Part shown: positions 8,407 to 15,622 of the stretch, one piece after another
Layout: each line of letters opens with the position of its first letter
Position numbering within the stretch: the stretch's first letter is position 1
Assembly (NCBI GenBank): GCA_024643725.1
Contig: JAHEMJ010000001.1
Coordinates: forward strand, 1-64,000
Length of the DNA: 64,000 nucleotides
Reading direction: 5' to 3'
From: Crocinitomicaceae bacterium
GTDB taxonomy: Bacteria; Bacteroidota; Bacteroidia; Flavobacteriales_D; Crocinitomicaceae
Notes under the pieces: model-generated
What the model was told of the DNA's origin: nothing
The model's database searches: none
Seen by the model: only the letters and a program-made list of their open reading frames with translations
Made by a program: the position numbers and the translations under genes

Positions 8407-9255
8407 ATGAAACAGCTGACCTTAAAACTCATTATTCCACTTAGTGTCATCTCGTTCGCAACACTGACGAAATGGTGGTATGCGCTTCCAGTCGACGCTC
8501 CAGGTACCTACCTAACAGGATTTCCTTTTCCATTCGTTTGTAACGGCTGGCACACATCGATGTCCTTGCAAATTTTCGCAATTGAATTTTTCGTAGACTT
8601 CCTCACCTACTTTTTGATTTGGTTTCTTGTATTTTTTTGCATCAACCGTTATTGGAGGAAAATCAATCCAACGAAATGGCTGACTATTTTCCTGTGGAGC
8701 GTTGCCGGACTCATCATCTGCGGAGCGAGTTTTATTGCCGCCAATCCAGACCATAAGTTTTACCTGAAACGTCCTTTTGACATGGAAGTGAAGGCTTCGG
8801 GATTTAGATTTATTTGGGAGAAAATGGAACGCATGGACAATCAGTTTGATGATGGACAAGTAACGAAAACTAAAAATACCAACATTAAAAATCAAGAATT
8901 AACGATTGATACTTTCTCTAATTTTCCACCAGAAATAGACGGTTGTTCTTGCTACTACTCCAAAGACTCACTTGACTTAAAAAACGGATCTTATCTTTAT
9001 GCAAATGACTTTGAACAAACATCATTTTTAAACATAAACGGCATACTCACAAAGTTCATTCAGTCCGAATGGAAAGAACTAAATAAAACCACTAGAACCG
9101 CCAAAGCGAAAAGTGATCAATATGAATTAACAATCGAAATCCACGATGTCCGGAAAAATGGTGACGAAACATGGATCAATACAGGGATAATCACAGTGAA
9201 AGATAAAAACGGTAATAAAACAACAAGGACCCTCTATGGAGAATGTGGGTGCTAA
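8407..9255 (+). CDS. membrane protein with Cys-rich C-terminal extracytoplasmic domain
   Basis: The ORF track runs from 8314, overlapping the VanW gene; ATG 8407 (MKQLTLKLIIP) starts right before the first helix and is chosen. Residues 1-125 have three or four membrane helices with a GFPFPFVCNGWHTSMSLQIF segment that I associate with a recurring Bacteroidota membrane family (from memory). Residues about 150-282 form a separate soluble domain bracketed by cysteines: IDGCSCYYSKDS at its start and TLYGECGC at its end. In other genomes I believe such a domain can occur alone. The stop codon overlaps the next start in TAATG, so translation is coupled to the 9255 gene. Confidence 0.6.
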   Translation: MKQLTLKLIIPLSVISFATLTKWWYALPVDAPGTYLTGFPFPFVCNGWHTSMSLQIFAIEFFVDFLTYFLIWFLVFFCINRYWRKINPTKWLTIFLWSVAGLIICGASFIAANPDHKFYLKRPFDMEVKASGFRFIWEKMERMDNQFDDGQVTKTKNTNIKNQELTIDTFSNFPPEIDGCSCYYSKDSLDLKNGSYLYANDFEQTSFLNINGILTKFIQSEWKELNKTTRTAKAKSDQYELTIEIHDVRKNGDETWINTGIITVKDKNGNKTTRTLYGECGC

Positions 9256-9734
9256 TGAAATTGGAAATGAAACATCAGAAAAATAAAACGCACATGGCTA
9301 AAATTTACGGGATCACAGCACTTAGTCTACTCATTATTAGCTTCTTTATACCTGGGAGTTTTGACATTGCTTTACACGATAGTTATGTGATCATTAGCAA
9401 GTCGCAAATAACGGTCATCTTCGCCCTACTATTCGCGTTTTTCACCTTGATTTTATGGATCCTAGAAAGAAATTTAAAACAGTTAAGTCCTATCCTAAAT
9501 TGGCTTCATTTCGGTCTAACAGTCGGTGGAATTTTGATTATGGAAGTGATCACCAGTCATTCCATCATGCAAATTTTTTTAGTGGAATTTTCCACAGATG
9601 AAATCAACAAACAGGAAATTTGGATCAACGAATGGCTGAGTTTTTTAATCGTTGTCGTGCTATTTAGTCAAGTTCTATTTATTTTTAATATCCTAAGAGC
9701 CTTCATCTTAAAACCTAAACATGGTAGCAACTGA
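9255..9734 (+). CDS. small membrane protein with HDSYVI helix (oxidase subunit I-like segment)
   Basis: The start ATG 9255 overlaps the preceding TAA as TAATG; the ORF track start at 9243 is less likely. Four membrane helices are visible. Between helices 1 and 2 lies FDIALHDSYVIISKSQITVI, which resembles the HDTYYVVAHFHYV segment of haem-copper oxidase subunit I. Only a short stretch is similar and the second histidines of the oxidase motif are missing, so this is not an oxidase subunit. Similar small four-helix proteins are, to my memory, common in Bacteroidota and uncharacterised. Confidence 0.55.
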   Translation: MKLEMKHQKNKTHMAKIYGITALSLLIISFFIPGSFDIALHDSYVIISKSQITVIFALLFAFFTLILWILERNLKQLSPILNWLHFGLTVGGILIMEVITSHSIMQIFLVEFSTDEINKQEIWINEWLSFLIVVVLFSQVLFIFNILRAFILKPKHGSN

Positions 9735-9828
9735 GGTGGGCATACAGAACCATACGCTTACTTTTTTATGTATCTTCATTTTCCAAATTCATTTGCGCTA
9801 TGGGTGCTAAGGTGAAAGATTAAAACGC

Positions 9829-9836
9829 TAAATTTG
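9829..9836 (+). promoter_or_regulatory. -7 element TAAATTTG upstream of the 9892 gene
   Basis: An exact match to the TAnnTTTG element lies 55 bases before the GTG start at 9892, inside the 157-base gap after the previous gene. No TTTG is present at the expected upstream distance, so support is limited to the -7 element. Confidence 0.35.
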
Positions 9837-9891
9837 ATATGAATCGTTTCTAGTTAAAATCCGATTACATCAACCATCAAGAAAACAAGCA

Positions 9892-10476
9892 GTGAGAAAT
9901 TTACTTTGCATCATTTTCGGATTTTTACCACTTACGTTTGCCTTTGGACAGACCTATAGTTCGCTGACAAGTGATGAGGAAATGTATGCCTTTCTGAAGT
10001 GGATGACCGTGCATGACCGCAAACACGTTGATAAACCTACATGGAAACGCAAGCACATCACGACTAACATTTTACCGTGGGAAATAGCAAACTTTCTACT
10101 CCCTGAATCGGCAGGAGTCAATCAACGTGAATTCATCAACATAGACAGTCGTTACCTGTATAAAAGTCGTGGTGGTACGGACACCCTGTTTAATCAACAA
10201 GATCGCGATTTTATGTTTCAGCAATTTACCGCGATGAAGGACACTGTTTGGCAAGCGAAGTTTTCATACCTCACGCACTTGACGAGTAAGAAACAAGCAA
10301 GCTTGAAAACGTACTGTTATTCCATCCCACTGTTTTCCGTGGACAAAACATACGTCATCATTCAAAAACATTTTCACTGTGGAAATATGTGCATCGAAGG
10401 TGGATACTACGTTTACCGACGATTGAACGACAAGCATTGGGAATTCGTGACAGCTGTAAATACTTGGATAAGTTAA
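9892..10476 (+). CDS. hypothetical exported protein
   Basis: The start is GTG at 9892, giving a good signal peptide MRNLLCIIFGFLPLTFAFGQ with cleavage after FAFG or before Gln. The mature domain is about 175 aa; the C-terminal half has a KHFHCGNMCIEGGYYVY segment with two close cysteines (C-x3-C), probably a disulfide in the periplasm, and a beta-rich ending. I do not recognise the family. The next gene starts five bases after this stop, so both may be cotranscribed. Confidence 0.55.
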   Translation: MRNLLCIIFGFLPLTFAFGQTYSSLTSDEEMYAFLKWMTVHDRKHVDKPTWKRKHITTNILPWEIANFLLPESAGVNQREFINIDSRYLYKSRGGTDTLFNQQDRDFMFQQFTAMKDTVWQAKFSYLTHLTSKKQASLKTYCYSIPLFSVDKTYVIIQKHFHCGNMCIEGGYYVYRRLNDKHWEFVTAVNTWIS

Positions 10477-10481
10477 CGAAA

Positions 10482-11219
10482 ATGATCTTGAACAACATGA
10501 ACAAAACAAAAAAGTCCATAATCAGCGTCCTCTACCTTGTCCATATCTTGGTGCTGCATAACTTATTGTTTCATCTTTTTCCTTCACCAGGACCGGGAAC
10601 GATCTTTACTGTTCCACTGAGTTTTGCTGTTGCGAATATTACCGGCATTTTACATTTTTTTCTGATCAATTTCATCCAAAAGAAAAGCATTCGCATAGTC
10701 AGTCAACTGTGCTCCTTTGTCTTACTGACATGGTTTTATCTTTTCATTTACGGGGAAGAACCAATAGCTCAAATAGCGGATGCGGTTTATTACGCAAATC
10801 ACCAAGATCAATTACGCTTCGAGGATATTTTTGACGATAATTATGGAAAATTTGGCGTGAAATGTGCCGCAGCATTTGCTAAATTCAAGGACAGCATTCC
10901 AGACGCCGCATTTGTCATAACGTATTGTTGTCAGGATGAAAAGTCCTTTTACGTTGCGAGGTACGGAAATACCTTTGTAACGAATAATCAAAACCTACAA
11001 TTGAACCTTTTTGCGGACAAAGATTCCATCAGCTTATCGGAAAAGTACAAGGGAGAAGAGATCACGATCACAGGTGACGTGAAAGGATTTGGGAAAAACA
11101 GTATTTGGGGTCGAGACAACATGAAGACAACAAACAAAAACTCCATCTTTTTACACGACATTCAACTGAAACCAAATGAAGGATTCTGCACATACTATTA
11201 TCACTATTTAGTGGATTGA
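10482..11219 (+). CDS. membrane protein with extracytoplasmic domain (possible OB fold)
   Basis: The ORF track starts at 10389 inside the previous gene; ATG 10482 (or 10497) precedes the first helix and is chosen. Three membrane helices occupy residues 10-90. The remaining 150 residues are soluble, with cysteines in VKCAAAF and ITYCCQDEK. The final part, EKYKGEEITITGDVKGFGK and later NSIFLHDIQL, resembles small OB-fold domains of the tRNA_anti-like type that occur in Bacteroidota periplasmic proteins; this is recognition by eye only. Function unknown. The 215 bases after it (11220-11434) hold no supported gene. Confidence 0.55.
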   Translation: MILNNMNKTKKSIISVLYLVHILVLHNLLFHLFPSPGPGTIFTVPLSFAVANITGILHFFLINFIQKKSIRIVSQLCSFVLLTWFYLFIYGEEPIAQIADAVYYANHQDQLRFEDIFDDNYGKFGVKCAAAFAKFKDSIPDAAFVITYCCQDEKSFYVARYGNTFVTNNQNLQLNLFADKDSISLSEKYKGEEITITGDVKGFGKNSIWGRDNMKTTNKNSIFLHDIQLKPNEGFCTYYYHYLVD

Positions 11220-11384
11220 TGAAGTCATAATTAGAACTGACCAATGGATTTTTGCCTCGTGGGCTCCTGGTGAAACCATCTTTCATATCCTAATGGACTA
11301 TTTCAAGCAAGTGCTGGAGTTTACAACTTCTTTATGCGACGAAAAGTAGCATGCGTGCAGCGGAGCAAATCCATCAAAAAAGAA

Positions 11385-11392
11385 TAACTTTG
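11385..11392 (+). promoter_or_regulatory. -7 element TAACTTTG upstream of the 11435 gene
   Basis: Exact TAnnTTTG match, 43 bases before the ATG at 11435, in the 215-base intergenic region. No TTTG box at the usual distance was found. Confidence 0.4.
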
Positions 11393-11434
11393 TATAAGTC
11401 ACTTCAGTACGATTTAACATGATGTATCAGTAGC

Positions 11435-11740
11435 ATGTCCGATATTTTCGCAGACAAAAATATTTATCCGAACGAAGGAAAAATCATCCTTCACTTTCAG
11501 GAATTCTATGACTCGGTATTTGTTGCTTTTATGCCGTTCATTGAAATCGAAGGTGAAAAAATGATCCATTCAAACCCAAGTCAATCCATTCAATTAACAC
11601 CTGAAGAAGCACTGAAAGATCTTCAATTTCTTGAGGATGCACCGCTATTAAATGCGAGGATTTACAGCCAAAACATGGATTATCCAAAAGAAGAAGAAAT
11701 TTATGAGCATGGAAAACAGATCTCTTGGGAAACCATTTAA
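11435..11740 (+). CDS. N-terminal fragment of an interrupted DUF2711-like gene
   Basis: A 101-aa soluble ORF beginning MSDIFADKNIYPNEGKIILHFQEFYDSVFVAFMPF. It ends at a TAA (11738-11740) and the same reading frame stays open afterwards (KGAGFSGFSEVNKALETSIGAL) into the ORF at 11783. The joined sequence reads like one protein, ISWETI-stop-KGAGFSGFSEV, and reminds me of the DUF2711 family, recalled from memory and not verified. I therefore think this is the 5' part of a gene broken by one nonsense codon, unless the stop is a sequencing error or is read through. Confidence 0.5.
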   Translation: MSDIFADKNIYPNEGKIILHFQEFYDSVFVAFMPFIEIEGEKMIHSNPSQSIQLTPEEALKDLQFLEDAPLLNARIYSQNMDYPKEEEIYEHGKQISWETI

Positions 11741-11782
11741 AAAGGTGCTGGATTTTCAGGTTTTTCTGAGGTAAACAAAGCA

Positions 11783-12757
11783 TTGGAGACATCCATCGGG
11801 GCATTAAACAGTGCTTTTAACAGTCCTGAATTATGCGATCAATTAACAACGCATACAACGAAACAAAATTACTGGCATCCAACAGAAGGTGAATTCAACA
11901 CCCTATCAAAAGTCGCTATGTACAAGGCATTCAAGCTTATAGATAAACATAAAATTTGTGTGATTGACAAGTTTTATGAACGAAGATCCATACTAGACTT
12001 GGATACACTAACTATCCATGATTTTGTAAGGGAGATTGGTCGCGAAGATTATTACATCTATTCCGTGGATAAAGAACTGTTGTTCACGATCGACTGGGAC
12101 AGTTTCTTTTTCCTCATAGCGAGTAGTCAAGAGAAAATGAATCAAATCATCGAAGCTAAATTAGTTGAAGGTTTTCTTTGTGATGAAAACACAGAACATG
12201 AGTGGGACATGGATCAAAAGGGAAATTTAACAATGGCAAACATGGATCAACTATTAAAAAATAAAAACACCAGTTCTGAACCGTTGACCATTTGCATTTC
12301 GCTTGTGTTGTTCATGCTATTTCAATTCAATCTAGACTATTTTCAGCTAAAATTTTGGTTTTTTTATGGCGCTCAACTCCATGTACCGTCCGCGCATTTG
12401 CTGAGCTACCCGTCCATCATCATCCTAACTTTTTTCATTTACAAGAAATCGAAAATCGCCTGGTGGATCATTGTGTCAATGGGTACGTACTTCATGCTAC
12501 ATGTTGGATGGAATTACATCAAAGAGTTGCAATTGCCCGAAATCGACCAGCACCAAAATTCACTTGAAACCTTACTGACCTTATTTGAAGAACCACGATT
12601 CGGACTATTCTACTACCTATCGAATATGCTCGTATGTTTCGTCCCCGTCTACTTATGCTTCCGATTTAAAGCGCATTTTTCCATCACCAGAAAGATCCTA
12701 TGGAGTGCGTTTATTGTGTCCATTGTTCTTTTTACTTTGGATGTACTTTTTATTTAG
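11783..12757 (+). CDS. C-terminal part of interrupted DUF2711-like gene fused to membrane domain
   Basis: The listed TTG start at 11783 is arbitrary; the frame is open back to the TAA at 11738 that ends the preceding ORF. Residues 1-150 are soluble and continue the putative DUF2711-like domain (YWHPTEGEFNTL, CVIDKFYERRSILDLD, TIDWDSFFFLIAS). After a polar linker containing MANMDQLLKNKN, residues about 170-324 contain five membrane helices. That linker Met (12235) could have been the start of a separate membrane-protein gene that is now in frame with the first. If the TAA is real, this part may be silent, or expressed from an internal start. Confidence 0.5.
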   Translation: METSIGALNSAFNSPELCDQLTTHTTKQNYWHPTEGEFNTLSKVAMYKAFKLIDKHKICVIDKFYERRSILDLDTLTIHDFVREIGREDYYIYSVDKELLFTIDWDSFFFLIASSQEKMNQIIEAKLVEGFLCDENTEHEWDMDQKGNLTMANMDQLLKNKNTSSEPLTICISLVLFMLFQFNLDYFQLKFWFFYGAQLHVPSAHLLSYPSIIILTFFIYKKSKIAWWIIVSMGTYFMLHVGWNYIKELQLPEIDQHQNSLETLLTLFEEPRFGLFYYLSNMLVCFVPVYLCFRFKAHFSITRKILWSAFIVSIVLFTLDVLFI

Positions 12758-12846
12758 CATCATCAACATAAAATAACAACAGGCAAAATCGCGATATCAA
12801 TTTTTGGTATTTTTACTTTGTTCTTTTGCAATGTCGGGCAACAAAA

Positions 12847-13359
12847 TCAACTTACAAACAATTGCGCAATCGTTTTCATTGCTAAAAATAATTTGCCGCT
12901 ATCCGGTAATTTTTGAAAACCATAACTCACGTAAAATTGTTGAGCATTGTCATCAATAGGATCGACAACAACGGCAACAGAACCTATTTCATTCGATGCA
13001 AGATAACTTCGATAAAGGGCTTCTACAAGCAACTCCCTACCTAGTCCTTTGCCATGAAAAGTTACATCAACCGCTAGTCGACCCAAAAGTGTTGTAGGAA
13101 TTGTTTTATATGATTTTGGGAATTTACGCTGCCATTCCAAAGGGATAAAATCTCTTGAAATACTAGAGTTTGACAACGTGTAATAAGCAATGACCGGTTC
13201 ATTTAATTCCTCATTGACACAAACAAAACATGCAGATAATCGCTTCTTCATATCCTGACTGGCTTGAAACTTCAAATAATCGTCCAACACGGACTTTCCA
13301 CATTTGAAATCCGTTCGAAAATGAGAAGAATGAAGAAGGACTGTTTTAAAACCTACCAC
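12847..13359 (-). CDS. GNAT-family toxin of a type II toxin-antitoxin pair (TacT-like)
   Basis: A 170-aa single-domain GNAT acetyltransferase. The acetyl-CoA loop is seen as GRLAVDVTFHGKGLGRELLVEAL and the late tyrosine in FYVSYGF. Length, the N-terminal FKCGKSVLDDYL segment, and the partner gene identify it as a TacT/AtaT-type toxin; characterised members acetylate the amino group of aminoacyl-tRNA and stop translation. It starts with GTG directly abutting the antitoxin stop (no intervening base), so translation is probably coupled and the toxin is made at a lower level. Substrate tRNA cannot be told from sequence. Confidence 0.85.
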   Translation of the reverse strand: MVGFKTVLLHSSHFRTDFKCGKSVLDDYLKFQASQDMKKRLSACFVCVNEELNEPVIAYYTLSNSSISRDFIPLEWQRKFPKSYKTIPTTLLGRLAVDVTFHGKGLGRELLVEALYRSYLASNEIGSVAVVVDPIDDNAQQFYVSYGFQKLPDSGKLFLAMKTIAQLFVS

Positions 13360-13644
13360 TTACTGTTTAGTTTTAAATTTTGCGGCTGCAGCTTTCAGTT
13401 TTTCATTTGGTGGTAAAGGATTAAAAATCGCATCGAAAAACAATTCAGCATCACGCTTTGAGGATAATATAGCTTCTTCAGCTTGAATAATTTCTTCAGC
13501 TTGTTTCACCGCTGAACGAATGACAAACTCTGTTAAGCTACGATAACCACCTATTGCTGCAGCTCTTTCAAAAAATGCCTTTTCATCTTGAGTCAAGCGT
13601 GCTTCAAACCGAGTTTTTCCTGAAATTTTATTACTTATTGCCAT
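13360..13644 (-). CDS. DUF1778 ribbon-helix-helix antitoxin (TacA-like)
   Basis: An antitoxin of the DUF1778 family: MAISNKISGKTRFEARLTQDEKAFFERAAAIGG, then the helix RSLTEFVIRSAVKQAEEII. The N-terminal half forms the DNA-binding ribbon-helix-helix dimer; the C-terminal tail (FFDAIFNPLPPNEKLKAAAAKF) wraps and neutralises the GNAT toxin encoded immediately downstream. I start at ATG 13644; the ORF track uses a TTG seven codons upstream that falls inside the promoter/operator. Known pairs repress their own transcription, and a suitable dyad is present at 13667-13687. Confidence 0.85.
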   Translation of the reverse strand: MAISNKISGKTRFEARLTQDEKAFFERAAAIGGYRSLTEFVIRSAVKQAEEIIQAEEAILSSKRDAELFFDAIFNPLPPNEKLKAAAAKFKTKQ

Positions 13645-13662
13645 GATTCTATCATTAATTTT

Positions 13663-13687
13663 CAAATGTACGGATTATTTACGTACA
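13663..13687 (-). promoter_or_regulatory. promoter/operator of the toxin-antitoxin operon
   Basis: On the - strand an exact -7 element TACATTTG covers 13670-13663, 19 bases before the antitoxin ATG. Overlapping it is a perfect inverted repeat TGTACG (13667-13672) / CGTACA (13682-13687) with a 9-base spacer. Ribbon-helix-helix antitoxins of this family bind such dyads, so binding would occlude the promoter. A second possible promoter, TTTG (13730-13727)-N19-TAGAATTA (13707-13700), lies farther upstream. Confidence 0.55.
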
Positions 13688-13879
13688 ATAATAGTAGTTT
13701 AATTCTATTCAATTAAAAATTGTGAACAAATAGGTTAACGCAAAAAATTAACAATTATTGAATACAAAATGTAGTAACTTTAACCCGTGTGAAAGCTTCT
13801 ATTGAATTAATGCCAAAATGTCACAACAAAAATCTTGGAACACAAATTGACTGATTAAGAAAAATTTAAAACACATATT

Positions 13880-14437
13880 ATGAAACCGATTTACATTGTC
13901 TTAGCGAGTATTGGAGCAATTATCCTTTTTTCCTTTTTAGGTTACCGTAGCTTATTCAACAACGCAGTTGGATACCAAGAAACGGTGGATGAAAAATGGT
14001 CTAATGTTCAGTCTGCCTACCAACGTCGCGCCGATTTGATTCCTGCACTAGTAAAACAAGTGAAAGCTGGATCGAAAAACGAACGCGAAATCCTCACACA
14101 AGTGACTCAAGCAAGAGCTGGAATCGTGAACGCAAAAACTCCAGACGATTTAGAATTGATGGGTAAAAAAATCAATACTGCAATTAACTTGGCGTACGAA
14201 GCGTATCCAGAATTGACTTCGACAAAGTTATTCGTGGACTTCGGTCGTGCTGTGGAAGGATCTGAGAACCGCATCAATTACGCCCGTGACGAATACAACG
14301 GCGCAGTGAAAACCTACAATACACATATTCGTAGCTTCTTTGCAAGCATGTTATTGAACAGAGAGGAATTCGGTAAGAAAGATGGATTCAAAGCGAATAG
14401 CGGAAGTGAAAACGCACCTGATTTCGAATTGGAATGA
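13880..14437 (+). CDS. lemA: LemA family protein
   Basis: A 185-aa LemA protein: an N-terminal membrane anchor (about residues 4-22) followed by the characteristic GYQETVDEKWSNVQSAYQRRADLIPALV helix and a four-helix bundle. LemA proteins face the periplasm and their biochemical role is unknown. Its stop overlaps the next start as ATGA, and the two following genes encode TPM-domain proteins, the standard Bacteroidota lemA-TPM-TPM arrangement. The 235 bases upstream (13645-13879) carry the toxin-antitoxin promoter and a partial TAACTTTA element at 13775-13782. Confidence 0.9.
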   Translation: MKPIYIVLASIGAIILFSFLGYRSLFNNAVGYQETVDEKWSNVQSAYQRRADLIPALVKQVKAGSKNEREILTQVTQARAGIVNAKTPDDLELMGKKINTAINLAYEAYPELTSTKLFVDFGRAVEGSENRINYARDEYNGAVKTYNTHIRSFFASMLLNREEFGKKDGFKANSGSENAPDFELE

Positions 14438-14856
14438 TCAACCAACAGGAAAACGAACTCATTGTACAAGCCATCCAAGAAGCTGAAAAATTGACTTCTG
14501 GTGAAATTCGCGTGCACATCGACAAAAAATGCTCATCCGATCCTGTCAAAAGAGCAGTCACGGTTTTCGAGAAATTAGGCATGCATCAAACAGAATTGCG
14601 CAATGGCGTAATGATTTACGTTTCCTTCAGTGATCGTAAATTAGCCATCATTGGGGACAAAGGCATTCACGAACTCGTTCCTTCAGATTTCTGGGAAAGC
14701 ACACGCAACAAAATGATTGCTGAGTTTAAAGCGAATCGTTTCGCGGCTGGCATCATCGCGGCCATCGAAGAAGCTGGAACACAACTCCGCTCCTATTTTC
14801 CTTACATGGAAAACGATCAAAACGAATTGTCCAATGAAATAAGCACGGAAGCATGA
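14434..14856 (+). CDS. TPM domain protein (cytoplasmic type)
   Basis: A 140-aa protein that is essentially one TPM (TLP18.3/Psb32/MOLO-1) domain: IQEAEKLTSGEIRVHIDKKCS, KRAVTVFEKLGM, GVMIYVSFSDRKLAIIGDKGIHELV. No signal peptide or membrane helix is visible, so it probably acts in the cytoplasm or on the inner membrane surface, unlike its exported neighbour. It overlaps lemA by four bases (ATGA) and overlaps the next gene in the same way. Biochemical function unknown. Confidence 0.85.
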   Translation: MINQQENELIVQAIQEAEKLTSGEIRVHIDKKCSSDPVKRAVTVFEKLGMHQTELRNGVMIYVSFSDRKLAIIGDKGIHELVPSDFWESTRNKMIAEFKANRFAAGIIAAIEEAGTQLRSYFPYMENDQNELSNEISTEA

Positions 14857-15608
14857 AAGCGATTTTAGTCATTTTAGTGCTTTTGTGGACAAGCGCCATG
14901 AGCTGGAGTCAAATTCCGGACGCTCCAAACCCACCTCGATTCTTCAACAACTTTTCCCAAACGGGCATTATCAGTGAGGAACAAGGAGCAGAATTGGAAG
15001 CGATGTTGGACCAATTTGAACAAGAAACAAGCAACGAAATCACGGTTGTCATCATCGACGACTTAGGTGGTGATGAAGCTTGGCATTTTGCCGCTGAACT
15101 TGGAAAAAAATGGGGAGTTGGAAAAGCAGACAAGGACAACGGCGTCGTTCTTTTAGTGAAACCGACCGAGGATAATGGCGGACACCAAGTATTTATTGCT
15201 CCAGGAGCAGGATTAGAAGGTGCGATCACCGATATTTCTTGTGGCGAAATCGTGGACAATGAACTCATTCCCAACTTTAAAAAAGGTGATTATTTCACGG
15301 GAATCAAAAATGCGATTACCGTCTTGAAAAAGATGGCCAAAGGTGAAATCAATCAAATGTCTTACCGAAGAGCAAACCGTAAAAATGATCTAGCAGGTTC
15401 AATTTTTGCATTCCTTGCCATTATTATCATTGTTATTCTACTTATTCGTAAAGGTGGACGCGGTGGCAATGGCACTACTTTTGGACGCGGTGGATTCTTC
15501 GTTGGAGGATTCGGCGGTGGCTTTGGCGGAGGAAGCTCCGGTGGAGGCGGATTCGGTGGATTCGGAGGCGGAAGTTTTGGCGGAGGTGGCTCCGGTGGAA
15601 GTTGGTAA
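14853..15608 (+). CDS. TPM domain protein with C-terminal glycine-rich tail (YgcG-like)
   Basis: A 251-aa exported protein: signal peptide (about residues 1-20, ending AMSWS), TPM domain about 30-165 (EQETSNEITVVIIDDLGG, WGVGKADKDNGVVLLV, GAGLEGAITD), a membrane helix about 185-200, and then a roughly 50-residue tail of Gly, Ser and Phe repeats ending GGSGGSW. This matches the YgcG/TPM_phosphatase-like layout. Topology suggests a periplasmic TPM domain with a flexible tail on the other side. Third gene of the lemA operon, joined by an ATGA overlap. Confidence 0.85.
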   Translation: MKAILVILVLLWTSAMSWSQIPDAPNPPRFFNNFSQTGIISEEQGAELEAMLDQFEQETSNEITVVIIDDLGGDEAWHFAAELGKKWGVGKADKDNGVVLLVKPTEDNGGHQVFIAPGAGLEGAITDISCGEIVDNELIPNFKKGDYFTGIKNAITVLKKMAKGEINQMSYRRANRKNDLAGSIFAFLAIIIIVILLIRKGGRGGNGTTFGRGGFFVGGFGGGFGGGSSGGGGFGGFGGGSFGGGGSGGSW

Positions 15609-15622
15609 TTAATAAAAATAAC

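Noticed and set aside
8512-8895. 127-aa - strand ORF within the 8407 gene.
   Set aside because: Antisense to membrane-helix codons; no independent support.
14909-15274. 121-aa antisense ORF in the exported TPM gene.
   Set aside because: Shadow of the TPM-coding sequence, Ser/Pro-rich translation.
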